From: Homalodisca vitripennis | Taxonomy: Eukaryota > Arthropoda > Insecta > Hemiptera > Cicadellidae | Direction of reading: 5' to 3' | DNA length: 64,000 nt | Assembly (NCBI RefSeq): GCF_021130785.1 | Contig: NC_060214.1 | Span: 49,227,001 to 49,291,000, forward strand | Shown here: positions 24,500-36,322 of the stretch, piece by piece | Layout of the letters: every line of letters starts with the position of its first letter | How positions within the stretch are numbered: the stretch's first letter is position 1 | The notes under the pieces: model-generated | Told to the model about the DNA's origin: nothing | The model's input: only the letters and a program-made list of their open reading frames with translations | Databases searched by the model: none | Program-made: the position numbers and the translations under genes

Positions 24500-24845
24500 T
24501 TTATACGTATAACAGATATAAAGGGAATTAAAAACCTATAATTGTGTAATAGCAATGAAAACCCTTGTACAGATTGCGAACAGTACAGCCGGCTCTGTAG
24601 GAGATTCTAGGAGACAGTAAGTGTGTAATTGGAATTGAGGAAGATTCCAAACAATAATACGGTGATGAAAACTGGAGTTTACCGAGACATTCTTAATCGT
24701 TCAGTGATACAAGTAGTAGAATGCACTATGTTCTCTGATATTTTTCAATATGGCTCCTTCCTCAAGTAGAAAACTAATAAAAAACCTAAAATCTATGATC
24801 AAACAAATTAACCGTATAACAGCGTTGTGACACAAATAAGTCATC
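24500..24845. mobile_element. Penelope-like terminal relic
   Basis: The blocks ATCGTTCAGTGATACAAG, TTCCTCAAGTAGAAAACTAA, AACAAATTAACCG and GCGTTGTGACAC line up in order with 36226-36322 plus 48552-48630. That is the terminal region of the Penelope-like element interrupted by the LTR element (CATCGTTCAGTGAAACAAG, TCTTCAGGTAAAGAACTAA, AACAAATCTTAA, GCGTTGTGGCAC). Identity is moderate and there is no ORF. Copy A lacks most of this stretch but keeps a GACACAAATAAAGTCATCAG remnant, so deletion in A is more likely than insertion in B. Confidence 0.45.
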
Positions 24846-24889
24846 AGTCGTAATAGATGTTTTTGTGTCAAACCCATTCACACTGTATA

Positions 24890-25438
24890 CAAGGGTGTCC
24901 CATGAAGAAACGGAGAAAACTGTCAGGACTTGTTCTTACGGTGAAAATAATGAAAAAGTTCATATACACATAGGTCCAGAAACGCTTAGTTAGCGAGCTA
25001 TACAGGGTAAAAGATTTCGCCCAATTTCAGTGCCACCGTTAAAAGGGAGCCCTATTAAATTATTTTGGGCGTTACCCCAGGACGTAAAAAATTTAATGTA
25101 TATTATGCAAATTTAACTGAAAAACTGAATAAAATTAGTATCAGACCTCTAGCTCCAGTAATTTTTTAAGATATCTGAAGAAATACGCGAAATTCGGTAG
25201 TCCAAAAACAAGTTTCAATTTTAGGTTTCAAGTAGATTAACTTTGTTAAATGTGTAACAAGCACGTAAAATTCTCTCAAAACAAACTTGTAAAGAATTAA
25301 TTTCTTAAGATAAATGATGTAAAATAAGCCAGTAAAAAATTATACGTAAACCTTTACGAAAATCTATTTTTAATGAAATAAATAACGTACGAAGAATAGA
25401 CAAAATCGGTTACACTTTATTTCTTGCTGAACGTACAT
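24890..25438 (+). repeat. left terminal inverted repeat of the Tc1-type element
   Basis: Landmarks GTGTCCCATGAAGAAACGG, GGTCCAGAAACGCTTAGTTAG, GTGCCACCGTTAAAAGGGAGC and GTACGAAGAATAGACAAAATC all recur inverted in 26921-27457. Differences between arms are scattered point changes. Confidence 0.93.
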
Positions 25439-25509
25439 GTTTTTTATAAACTTTTATTTTCACTTAATATTTGCAAAAAAAAAAAAAAAATGCTAACAAA
25501 ATAACTAAC

Positions 25510-26593
25510 CTTAGTTTAGTAACTGTTCGAGATTTCCCTCCTTCACAATGCACACAGCACTCTGCTCGACGTAAAATATTTGTGGTGGCTCTGCGAATTA
25601 TGTCTGGATTGTTTCTTATACTGTCAAATGCGTTGCGAATTCTAACGAGTAATTCTTCCCTTGGTATCAACTTTACGTTTATACACCAAACCTTTGATAT
25701 GTCCCCATAAGAAATAGTCAAGAGGCGATAAGTCAGGCGATCGTGGTGGCCAGTTGATTGTTCCACCACGCCCAATTCCAGTTCAAGAAAATAGCATTCA
25801 AATGATTTCTAGCTACTAAAGAAAAATGAGGAGTTTGCACCATCGTGTTGGAAAATCATTTTTAATCTTTTTTTGTAAAGGGATATCTTCCAAAAGAGCC
25901 GGTAAATCATTTTTCAGAAATTGTTCTTATATATTCCCTGTAAGGTTTCCTTCAAAAAACGAATAATCCTAGAATTTTGTCATCAATAACGGCACACCAA
26001 AAATTAATGTGAAATGTGCGTTGGAAAAAGGTTTTTCTACGGTACCATGTGGATTTTCTTCGATCCATAAATGACTATTTCTACAATTGTAGGACCCGTT
26101 TCTCGTGAAAGTTGCTTCAATCAGTAAATAAAATTTAATTCACCCTATCAGCATTGTCTAGAAGCCAATGAGAAAAGTTTAACCGTAAAGAGTAATCTGT
26201 CGGCAGAAAATGTTGTACTTTTGCAGGTGAAAAGGATGAAGTCTCTCTTTTACGCAAGATGCGCCACACCATTGTTTCTCGATAAACCAGTGCGATAAGC
26301 AATTCGCCTCGTACTAGTACCCCAGGCTACGAATGAATATGTTGAATCACTTGAAGTTCATCGTTAACGCGATGATGTGCCTGCCGTTCAAAAACCGAAA
26401 ACGAAAATTGTTGGAAATGATCCATTCGTTCGTAAAAACTGAAACACTGAAGAAAAGGTTTTTCGCATTCGGAATCCGCCCTTGCAGGAAATCTTTCCTG
26501 ATATTCACGTCGAGCAGCTTCCGCATTTCCATTAGCATATCCGTAACAGAATATTATGTCGGCATATTCTTCATTAGAATATTGAAACGGCAT
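25510..26593 (-). pseudogene. decayed IS630/Tc1/mariner-type transposase
   Basis: Starts with ATG at 26593. The first ~45 residues (FSNEE-like YSNEEYADIIFCYGYANGN, then AARREYQERFP) match the DUF4817-type helix-turn-helix head of insect transposases. Frameshifts and stops then follow. Later frames give LWIEENPHG (about 26050-26075), a FQHDGAN-like segment with the second catalytic Asp (about 25835-25856), a PPRSPDLSPLDYF-like segment carrying the third acidic residue (about 25710-25752), and the tail VRIRNAFDSIRNNPDIIRRA (about 25570-25630). This order is that of DDE_3 transposases, which cut and paste the element at TA sites. At least four frame changes make it inactive. It lies between the two long inverted repeats and on the same strand as the element. 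Confidence 0.88.
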
Positions 26594-26920
26594 ATTAACT
26601 TTTATACTGTATCAATATTTACACTTAACTTATCTGTATGACACTTCAATATGAAATATTCAAAAAATTCGTAATTGTGATTATTGAACAGCTGTGGGTA
26701 CTGCCAACCTATGAAAATAATATTTTTCGTTTCAAAAGTTGTAGAAAAACGTAAATTAATTCGCAATTATTGTTAAGTTTCAGATTTCATGACACTAAAG
26801 TTCTTTTTACTAGTATGTAATTCATTAGAAAAAATAGAAAATGTTTCTATAAATAAAATATAGTACATAATTATTTTAAATAATATTTTCAATAATACCA
26901 TGTTATCTCCAAATATTAGG

Positions 26921-27457
26921 ATGTACATTCAGTAATAAAAAAAGTGTAACCGATTGTGTCTATTCTTCGTACGTTATTTATTTCATTAAAAATTGATTTT
27001 CTTAAAGTTTACGTATAATTTTTACTGGCTTATTTTACATCATTATCTTAAGAAATTAATTCTTTACAAGTTTTGTTAGAGAATTTTACGTGTTTGTTAC
27101 ACATTTAACAAAGTTAATCTACTTGAAACCTAAATGAAACTTGTTTTTGGACACCGAATTTTGCGTATTTCTTCAGATATCTTAAAAATTACTGCAGCTA
27201 GAGGTCTGATACCAATTTTATTCAATTTTTCAGTTCAATTTGCATAATATACATTAAATGTTACGTCCTGGGTAACGTCCAAAATAATTTAATAGGGCTC
27301 CCTTTTAACGGTGGCACTGAAATCTGGGCGAAATCTTTCACCCTGTATAGCTCGCTAACTAAGCGTTTCTGGACCTATGTGTATATGAACTTTTTTCATT
27401 ATTTTCACCGTAAGAACAAGTCCTGACAGTTTCTCCGTTTCTTCATGGGACACCCTG
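26921..27457 (-). repeat. right terminal inverted repeat of the Tc1-type element
   Basis: Inverted copy of 24890-25438: GTCTATTCTTCGTACGTTA, GCTCCCTTTTAACGGTGGCAC, CTAACTAAGCGTTTCTGGACC, CCGTTTCTTCATGGGACACC. Confidence 0.93.
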
Positions 27458-28518
27458 TATAAACCATAAAATTAATAAAAACAAAACATTAATTATAAAA
27501 ACAAAGCTAACAATTAATTGATCTACATTAAATTGAGACTAACTACTGTACCCTGAGGTCCATTCATGATATGATTTTTTTTATAATTGTGGTATATTGA
27601 CTGAAATCTATAGTTGGTAGTAATCTGACAATTAGAATGTTTATTATTAGGCTAGTTATACTGTAAATAACGGGTTCAGATAAGTCTATTTAGAACTGAA
27701 AATTGCAACAAACAACTATAAATCGGTGCCTTTATCATTTTTACTTGTAATTAGTAGGAAATGCCTTACAGTCTTGTACTCCCAAATAGAACGGATCTTT
27801 AATAATACGTCTTGATCAAGAAGAGTAAAAACACAATCAAACTGTATTTACCTGCTTCATATAGGCGTTTTTTATTTACTCTAAAAATATTGAAAAACCT
27901 ATTACAATACACAGTTTGCACGTATGCAAGTACCCATGCGTGCTTCCAACTCGACTGTATGTTTCTCGTATTATTTTAACTGACACTTTAAAGCTTGGCA
28001 TGCATCTTTCTTTCTCTACTTGTAACGTATATGGCTGTTTTATTGCGAGAATCATTCATTTCCATTAGTAGCATTTCATTGAAGAATAGTTAAAACGGTA
28101 GTCTTTGTTATAAAATTCAAAGAGGCAGAACATTTAATTAGAATTGAATTTAGTACGGTACATTTGTATATGTATAACAAATTATAACAGGTCAAAAATG
28201 GTAGCATTAGGGCAAATTATGTTGTTATCAACGCAAATGGATGGAAACAATTTGGTATCTCAGAAAAGGTAAGTTGAGAAGTAATAAATTACGTATTTGA
28301 GTGAGTTGAGGTTAAATATAGTGAGTAATACAGATGGTGCAGATTCACAATGTTTAATCAGTGGTAGACCTAGTTACGTCAGCTAAACGAAACTTTATAG
28401 TTTATTAAATTCATTGTTCATGGTTTATAAACAAAATATGGATTATGGATGATAAGGGGAGCTGTGAGGGATAAATCTACATTTATCGCAAGCGAGCGGT
28501 ACTTCACACCATGGCCGA

Positions 28519-28932
28519 TCTGTTGAATGTGGCGAGGCACAGTTTTCCAAATTCATTGATTATGTTAAGTGGGGTCCTTCTTCGTAATGATATCAGTGCA
28601 CTGGCGATAGCTAACTTTAATGAGCAGCTGGCATTGATGTGCAACAATTTTTGTGTGTGTTTGTGGATGCTAATCTTTGGTTGTTGAGGCGTCACCTTGC
28701 TCGTGATGGCAGACACCTGAACAGGATTGGCAATAGTCACTTTGATGTGTTTATATTGAATAGGGTGCGTGAAGTCCTTGACGTCTGTGAGATGCCTGGA
28801 GGCGATAGATTCCACGAGAGTGTTGTTGTTGCTGAGTCTCCGGTGGAGCCTACTGTCTCGCCTTCAAGATCAGAGGGATCTGCTAAGCGGCCGGAAAACT
28901 GGGGCGATGGCGATCGACGCTCACACGGTTAG
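28519..28932 (+). pseudogene. SGNH/GDSL esterase-like C-terminal part of LINE ORF
   Basis: One frame from ATG near 28512 reads LLNVARHSFPNSLIMLSGVLLR and NFNEQLALMCNNF. A frame change near 28655 continues as VDANLWLLRRHLARDGRHLNRIGNSHFD. The DGRHLN segment (28705-28722) has the Asp-x-x-His of SGNH-hydrolase block V, and the preceding pattern fits the middle of that fold. CR1-group LINEs are known to carry esterase domains in front of the endonuclease. The serine block (GDS) and GxND block are not visible, so the domain is truncated at the front. It ends in a stop at about 28930, just before the NIRSIN start of the endonuclease. Confidence 0.6.
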
Positions 28933-28937
28933 CACAA

Positions 28938-29649
28938 GTCAATATCCGTTCTATAAACACGGGCTTTGAAGAGCTGTGTTCAGTTGTCGAGGATTTTGCT
29001 TTTGATTTTTGTGGGTGTCACTGAGACATGGCTTAAACCTGCAGTTTCTTCTGATTGCTTCAGGATTCCAGGGTATGGCTTGTTGCGCAGTGATAGACTG
29101 CTGGAGATTGGTGACCGTGGTGGTGGTGTTGCTCTCTATGCAAAAAATGAGTTGAGTTTAATGCAAATAATTCTTGACAATGTCTATGATAGAGTTGAGT
29201 ATGTTTGTGTATGTGTTGTATATAAACCACCAACTGTTCTTTATTCTTGTTTGAGGTCGATCTTCCACTCATTGTTTGTAGATGAAATGCCAAGCTTTGA
29301 CGGTGTGGTTCTATTAGGAGATCTGAATATTACTCTTCTTGAGTCTGATAAATCTGATAGTAAGTTTTTATTGAATATTCTCAGTTCTCTGAACCTTCGG
29401 CAGCTCGTAGAAAGTCCTACACGGATAACAACAACTTCTTCAGCCTTAATAGATCACATAATTTTAAATAATGAGATGGATGTCTCAAATATTGGCATTG
29501 TTGATACCTCGTCTATAGTAGATCATAGGGGAAAACCTATGACCGATCACAAACTAACTTATTGCGATATCCACACAAAACGAAGCCAAAAAAAGAAAGA
29601 TATATTTCTTATAGAAACTTTAAAAAATTTGATACCTCAAGGTTTCTGA
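28938..29649 (+). pseudogene. LINE APE-type endonuclease
   Basis: The endonuclease starts at NIRSIN (about 28940), shifts frame near 29010, then runs open to 29649. In the open part (227 codons counted from 28966) the catalytic motifs are VTETWL (Glu20), GGGVALY (52-58), LLGDLNI (Asp119, Asn121), SALIDHI (Asp163) and TDHKLT (Asp194-His195). These are the metal-binding and catalytic residues of APE-like LINE endonucleases, which nick target DNA to prime reverse transcription. The reading frame is lost after GF at 29647, and linker pieces follow in other frames to 30190. Confidence 0.85.
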
Positions 29650-30195
29650 AATTGGCGGCTGAAGCCGATTGGGACAGCATTCTCTTGAAGGATGATATTA
29701 ATGATATTGTCGGCTGCCTGTCCGAAAACGTTATAAGAATATTTGATATATATACACCAATGGTCAAAAAGAAAGTAACAAAAAAGAGAGCTCCATGGAG
29801 ATGTGATGCAATTAGGGAACTGACTAGGCAAAAAAAAAATATAAAGCTATGTGTATCATAGATAATAGCGTGGAAGCAAGAAGACGATACTGCGAGGCAA
29901 GAAATAAACTGAATGCATCTATAAGGAAGGCCAAAAAGAAATATTACAATGATAATCTGAACTTAAAAAACTCGAAAGCTTTTTGGGGAACTCTTCGATC
30001 CTCGGGGGCATGGGAATCCAAACAGGCAGGTGATGTTTGTGGTTTTTCACCTTATAATTTGAATGACTATTTTTCTCGAATGGGTTGTGAAAAAAGAATC
30101 AGTGAGGAACAGCTGGAGTGTTATGAGAACAGTCAGTGTGATAGAATTAAAACAGTTTTTCATTTAAGACCATTACCGAACAAGACATAAAAAGA
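29650..30195 (+). pseudogene. LINE linker between endonuclease and RT
   Basis: The open pieces at about 29650-29861 (FLKLAAEADWDSILL, FDIYTPMVKKKVTKKRAPW) and 29849-30190 (RRRYCEARNKLNASIRKAKKKYY, KNSKAFWGTLRSSG) are the conserved linker of CR1/Jockey-type LINEs just before the RT. An A-run near 29831-29839 separates the frames. It ends with a stop at about 30188. Confidence 0.75.
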
Positions 30196-31699
30196 GTGAT
30201 CAACAGCATCTCCTCTACGGCCTGTGGAGCGGACGGTATAAATATTGTGATGGTGAAGAGTCTCAGTCCTTTTTGTGTTGGTATTATCATTTACCTAGTA
30301 AATAGATGCCTGGTGACTGGCTGCTTTCCTGATTCTTGGAAGCGAAGTATTGTCTTGCCTCTGCCAAAGTCTAACAATCCTTCATTACCCTCTCACTTCA
30401 GACCTATCTCGATTCTTCCAGTGGTCTCAAAAATATTTGAAAAGATAGTAGTTGAACAAGTTTCATCCTTTATAGAACAAGAACATGTCTTGCCTGAACA
30501 TCAATCTGGTTTCAGAAAGGATTTCAGCACTTCCTCTGCTCTTGTGGATATTCTTGATGACATGTATTCTGCAGTTGATAGGAATCTCTGCTGTACCTTG
30601 ACGTCTTTAGATTATTCACAGTCGTTAGACTCTGTCAATCACCGAATGCTCATCGCAAAAGTAAAGTTTTATGGATTTGATGATGCCTCTGTAAGATTCT
30701 TTGCATCCTATTTAAGTAGAAGATCTCAAATCACCAAAATTGGTAATGATTCCTCTAACATACTGCACAGATCTGGTGGAGTTCCACAGGGCAGCTGCCT
30801 CGGTCCTGTTTTGTTTTCCATCTATATGTCTGATCTTGCCGACACAATAAGGTTTTGTTCCCTGCACTCATATGCTGACGATTGCCAGCTATTGCTTCCT
30901 TACCCATCCTCAGAAGTAAAAACGGCACTAACACAAATTAACAATGATTTGTCGAAAGTGCTAATGTGGTCGGAAAGAAAGGGGTTGGAATTAAACCCAG
31001 ATAAATGTACAATTTTAAATCTGAGATTTAATAATACCGGCCAGTTTCTTCCCTGTGACATCATGTTGAACAACTCGCCCCTGTCTCTCAGTGAAACTAT
31101 TAAGATTCTGGGTGTTAAAATAGACTCACAACTAGAGTTTACAAATCATGTAAAATACTCGTGTATATCAGAAGGTCATTTGTAGATTGAGGATTGTTTG
31201 CAGGCTGAGGTCGTTCCTGCCGGTGCCAGCTAAGCTCCAGATTGTCAAGTCATTGATATTACCTTTAATATATTATGCTCTCCCCGCATTTGGAAATAGT
31301 TTGACCAAAGAAAAATTATTAATTTTAACAAAGTTAGAAAACAGAGCCATAAGATTTGTGTATGGTTTGAGGAAATATGACCATATCAGTTCTTATCGTA
31401 AATTGGCTCAAATTCCATCAATACAGGACACTTGCAAAATTCAAACTGTGTCTCTTGTCCACAAGGTATTGACAACCAGTAGGCCAACATATCTAAAAAA
31501 TAAATTAGTTGCCCGGTCAATAATCAGGGAGCGTAAGACGAGACAGGATGCCCTGCTGGCGGTGCCGCACGTGCGCCTTGAAAGAGGGAAAAAGGGCTTT
31601 TCTCACTTCGGTCCCCAGCAGTACAACGGCCTGCCGCCTGAAATGAAATATTTAAGTATGAGGGCGTTTAAAGACAAATTTAAAAAAATGTTAGCTTAA
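30196..31699 (+). pseudogene. LINE reverse transcriptase
   Basis: The frame 30196-31185 (329 codons) holds ADGINIV (12-18), HFRPISILPVVSKIFEK (68-84), HQSGFRKDFSTSSALVD (102-118), motif A LDYSQSLDSV (Asp139), VPQGSCLGPVLFSIYM (196-211), YADD (226-229) and ILGVKIDS. The frame breaks near 31170-31187, and a second frame to 31699 gives the C-terminal region with LENRAIRFVYGL, YRKLAQIPSI and FGPQQYNGLPPEM. The catalytic Asp residues are all present, so loss is by frame breaks and not active-site change. CR1-group placement rests on motif style plus the upstream esterase piece. Copy A loses homology at about residue 126. Confidence 0.9.
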
Positions 31700-31831
31700 G
31701 GAATATTGTGAAGTTATTTTTATTGTTTGGTTGTATATTGTATGTTTAGTTTATACATGACTTGAGTTATTTTGTAAAACAACATCAATGTTGAAAATCG
31801 CTCATGAATAAAGGCCTTTTTATTTATTTAT

Positions 31832-34800
31832 TTGACAAGATAAGCGTATTATAATTGGCATATTATGAGTGTAGTTAGTTCAAGGTGTTTCTCCCCTACA
31901 AACACGCAGACCACACTCATACACATAAGTGCACGTCCTAATCACCGACCGCTTTTCTGCATTTTGCACTTACCTAATTAAACACACATTTTGTTATTAT
32001 TGATCTATTTAGTACATATACAAGTTAGTTAAAAATATGGATACATTCTATTTTGTTTTTGATCGTTAAAGTTAGTGGGATTGAACTTATTAAAACCTAG
32101 AGGGAAATTATTAACTTATTAACACCTTTCAACCTGGGAAATAGAAGTTAACTTATTTGTCAGTGTTACAACTTTGCCCATCTCCTAAAAACAAGAATTT
32201 TTGCGGAGGGGGGTGTTAAAAATTTTGAAGTATAAAGAACCGCTAAGTAAAATGTCATTAGAATGGACTTGATAAAAGAAGAAGAACAGTGGAAACTAAA
32301 GCTTCCTATGAGATTGCAGAACAATTATAGTAGGTACTTGGTAATTATAGCAGAACTTCCATAATCTGTAGGTAAAATGGCAATGTCTTGCGCACATCAA
32401 CACAATGCATGCGTGGTATCTTTCAGTAAGAATTTGAGATGCTCAGCCCATCCCTTTAAGTATTATCTAATTTTTGTGGTGTGCATAATTTTTTAAGGGA
32501 TGTTTTCTTGAATTTGGCATTACAATGTAACCTACGAACTTTGCTAGCAACGTTCGTGGAGATGTTTTATCATGTCATTCTTTTTGTATTAAATAGACCT
32601 TTAAATTGACATTTCACAAGATAGAGGTTGCACTTTAAAAATTTAAAGTTACCTCTACAGGGATTGTGTATCCTCCACAGAATCCCAAAAACATAATAAA
32701 TATAGTAAATAATTTATATCTATATCTCAATCCACTTTGAATATTTTACAGCCATTTCAGGACATAGTTTACACCTTGTGTAAAAAACACCATACATCAG
32801 AAGAGAAACTGTGCCTGCCTTTATGTTATAATCTTAAATAACGCTCAGCCACATTCTATTACTGGATATGGACCATCATATCACTCATTCTTGTCTAAGT
32901 ATAAATTAAGTTTCCGCAAAATATAAAGTCTCCAAATGAAATATTTCTCGAGATATACTATCGCATTATGCATCCTTATTTTTGTTCGTTAAATTAGATA
33001 ATCTTTTAGATCCATAATGCATGCTTAAAATTTAAGACCGAGCTAAACTTTTATACTAACATTAGTAGAGTGCGTTTTGTTAAATATTTTTAAATCTAAG
33101 ATTTAGCAAGGATCCTTACAAACCAAACACTAACACAACGTAGGATTAAACCACACCGAACGTTACATTACAAGCTTTGTGAGCAAAAGTTGAAGTCTAT
33201 TGATCATTTCGTTTAGTATACAGAGACAAACAATCGTAGGGCAAAACATTTTAGTGCCTCGCGGCATAGAAAAGGGGAGTTGTAGTTGCCACTGAGAACT
33301 AAATTTCTACGATGTTTACCAATTCCCACAGACTGACATTCACCATCATACATTTCAATCTTGTCTATGTAGAATTATGATTAATGCAAAACTTTAAGCT
33401 TACACATTATATCTTTTTAGATATAAACAAGGTTACATGAGTTTCTATTTCATTAAAATGTAATGATTATGATTGCACTCAGTTGGTTTACTAATATATT
33501 TACTTTCCTTTTTTTACATTTTACGCTCAGCAAAATCTCATTGTGTAGCATCCATCATTATTGATTTCGATGTTCCCTATTTATAAATTAAGTTTTTTTC
33601 AGATATCAATTCTATTGGTCAATTCATTTTCGAGATATAGAGCGGCCAGACTAAAGGACAGATATAACATTAAATGAAATTTATACTCTAAAGAAACGTG
33701 TCTAAAACAATATTTGGATTAATATTATAAATAAAAATTTACTACATTAACAGTATTGAGGATGAGAAAACATAATTAAATTAAATTATTTAATTATAAA
33801 CTGATTATAAACACATGAGATTTTTTAACATGTGATATTTTTATAGAGGAAAAACAAAACTTTATTTAGTAAAAATAAATGTTTAATGTTTTAGACTAAA
33901 TTCGATTTCTGAGCAAACTTGCCTTGTAGTACGCTCCCTGGTTTATCAGAGCTTTTATTGTTTTAACACTGCTATGCAATATATTTTAATCTATAAAATT
34001 TTGAACGTATATATGGTATTCAGATACATATTTTATACGGACACTTATCACTTTACATGAAGCTTTATTGACAAGTTTACGTTTTATGATTTCGGATGTT
34101 GAGCATCGTTGTAGGCTAATACCATTTTTTTCTGCCTGCAGGATGTACATATTTATTTCTCGAGTGATAGTTTGGCGTGTGTCACTGCACGAATGGTATA
34201 TCAATACGTAATGAGTTATAGACTTTAAATCTTCCAAGCTCCCTGAGCGAAGCATATTTTGAATCACGTGGTATGAAGCAATACCTAATATAGATTTAGT
34301 CAAATAAATCCAGATATGTTAGATAATAACCCAAGTAGAGATATTTTAATCCTAAAGACTATAGCATTCAACATTATTTTTCATCAAACGCCTTACAAAG
34401 GCTTATTATCTTTTAACGAGTTTATCACTACTTTCCACCAGAAGAACCGAAGAAAAATCCTTAAACTTTAACGATTTCATGTTAATGATATAAAATTATG
34501 TGCTTAAATTAATTGCAGTCAGCTTTCTTATTAAATTTTGATTTTAATATTGAGATGAATATGATTCTATATATATGAACATTCTAATTAAGTTTTGTAT
34601 ACAAATAGGTTAGTTAAATATTAGGCATCTAGCCTAATTTTCAAAGAAATTTGTGTTCAAAAACCATCCAAACACGTATCTATATTGTAGCAATAATATG
34701 TCATATTATATAACTGTTATTTGTTTTGTAGATTGTTTCCACAATAATGAATCAGTTTCTCAATTTAACCTGGCACAATAAAAATAACCTGAAGTATATG

Positions 34801-36318
34801 TTTTTACTTTTAAAATACCCATAAGAATCCTTAAAAATAATAGCATTTATTACTTGACCGATTGCACAGAATGAAACAAAACAAAAGTAAACTGATAAAT
34901 TGGAAAGATTTAATGTAATATAACTTAAATGGGTATATTGTAAGTTACAAATGTAGCGGAACTGGAATGGAGTTTCATTGTCAACAGGATTTCTAACTTC
35001 GGGGACATCCTGTCAAACTTGACTAGACACAAGTGTAACTTTCCAACTAAATTATTGATGATTGATGACAGAAGTTGAACCACAACTACACGTATCTGCA
35101 TCAACTTTCATCACATTACTACAATGACAATTCAATATATACTACTCAAACGATATACGTCAACACGATATAGCATTTGTCAGCAAACATGACGTTTGCT
35201 CGGTCAAATTCTATTCATGTATCCTGTGCAGTGTGATATTACTTTATTTACTAAAAATAAATTTATATTTAGTTTACGTTGTGAGAAATCATATTTCACA
35301 CTAATTTCTAAAAGTATTCAATAATTTATATTATTATATAACATGCAGTGTTGTATTTCTGTGTGTTCATGTGGTTGTTTTTGTCTGTGTTACTCAATCA
35401 AGTCAATACACCAATTGAACTGTAGTTTTTCATGCAAAATTTAAGTTATAATAGCTAAAAATATATTTAATATTTTAAATATTTCCTTAAACTTTACAAT
35501 AATGAAAACTTAGCATACGCCTCAGAAATATAATTCACTCGAACCAGAAATGCTTATACACGTGCAATGCCTATAAAATTACTTAGAAAGCCGCTGGTAA
35601 CTGACAGTGAATTATAGATTACAGTAATTATTATTTTAAAAATGTAATTTAGTACCAATTTAAACTTATTAATAGACAATTTACGAGTACATTTTGGTTC
35701 AGTAGAAGTGGAATATTTATAAGAAATCTAATGTTGTATATACTTGTGAACTCATAAAATGTTGTAGTAATTTTTGCAAAGTATTTCTACATTACCTAGA
35801 ACGGCATTTGTGGCTGTTTTAAAAAACCTGGAATTCTGATCTGTTCAGTTACAAATTTTTGTATTGAATTGATCCAATATGAAGCGGAGTCTCTGTGAAT
35901 CTCGCCATATGATCTTAACCTACTTGGAAGTTTGGTTTAATCAGTTATCCGATATTGCACTCAATGTAGATAGTTCCATTAAACTAATATGCTTGATCCT
36001 CTTATGTACAACCACAGAATTCAAATTAACAGCTCCTACTTCATTGCAGTTTTTAAGTGAATGCTCTTAAAAATACAAATAATGCCCACAATTTCATACA
36101 ACGTATAGGGCTAATAAAACACCATTACTATTTAAAATTAATTCAACTTGTGGAACCAGAAAGAAAACTCCATTTAAAAATGTTAAACTATCAGGTAATG
36201 AAGGAAACAGGATTTTTGCGGACATTTGCCATCGTTCAGTGAAACAAGAAAACAGTAACACTAGGTTTCAAGATCTGCAATCTGATCTCTTCTTCAGGTA
36301 AAGAACTAACCTAATACA
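31832..36318. other. non-coding DNA between LINE and LTR element
   Basis: No gene recognised. A minus-strand open stretch at 33986-34303 (105 codons) and small ones at 35879-36242 show no known domain. About 36190-36318 belongs to the terminal part of the Penelope-like element interrupted by the LTR insertion (see 48552-50540). 34950-35260 is more mixed in composition than its surroundings but shows nothing I can name. Confidence 0.4.
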
Positions 36319-36322
36319 TAAT
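36319..36322. repeat. target site duplication TAAT (left)
   Basis: TAAT directly before the left LTR is repeated at 48552-48555 directly after the right LTR. A 4-bp duplication is normal for Ty3/gypsy errantivirus-type integration and shows the element and its flanks are one intact insertion. Confidence 0.9.

Larger units (their letters stand above)
24890..27457 (-). mobile_element. Tc1/mariner-type transposon with ~540-bp TIRs
   Basis: The element runs from CAAGGGTGTCCC (24890) to GGGACACCCTG (27457) and is flanked by TA at 24888-24889 and 27458-27459. The corresponding place in copy A (around 10180, CACTATATATAAAACC) is uninterrupted and gives the empty site. The arms 24890-25438 and 26921-27457 are inverted copies of each other. 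The centre holds a decayed minus-strand transposase. TA duplication and the DDE_3-like remnant place it in the IS630/Tc1/mariner superfamily. The arms are far longer than the usual tens of bases. Confidence 0.92.
20483..30574. repeat. large direct duplication, copy B
   Basis: Direct copy of 6078-13289, longer because it has gained the Tc1/mariner-type element at 24890-27457 and keeps a ~345-bp Penelope-like piece at about 24500-24845. An 18-bp insertion at about 27781 is also specific to this copy. The left edge joins sequence ending GTGTCAAATGTG. To the right, the CR1-like element continues past 30574, so copy B keeps the complete 3' part and is the better guide to the ancestral state. 20530-24490 and 27460-28440 contain no recognised gene. 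Confidence 0.92.
28448..31831 (+). mobile_element. CR1-like non-LTR retrotransposon (copy B, 3' complete)
   Basis: The order is SGNH-esterase-like segment, APE endonuclease, RT, C-terminal segment, short 3' UTR and an (ATTT)-type tail ending about 31831 (AATAAAGGCC then TATTTATTTATTT). That is the architecture of CR1/Jockey-group LINEs, which copy themselves by target-primed reverse transcription. Many frameshifts make it dead. The true 5' end cannot be set because the same sequence upstream of about 28440 is shared with copy A. Everything up to 30574 lies in the duplication; the rest is outside it. Confidence 0.88.

Noticed and set aside
33986..34303. 105-codon minus-strand open frame
   Set aside because: No recognisable domain and no supporting splice or repeat context.
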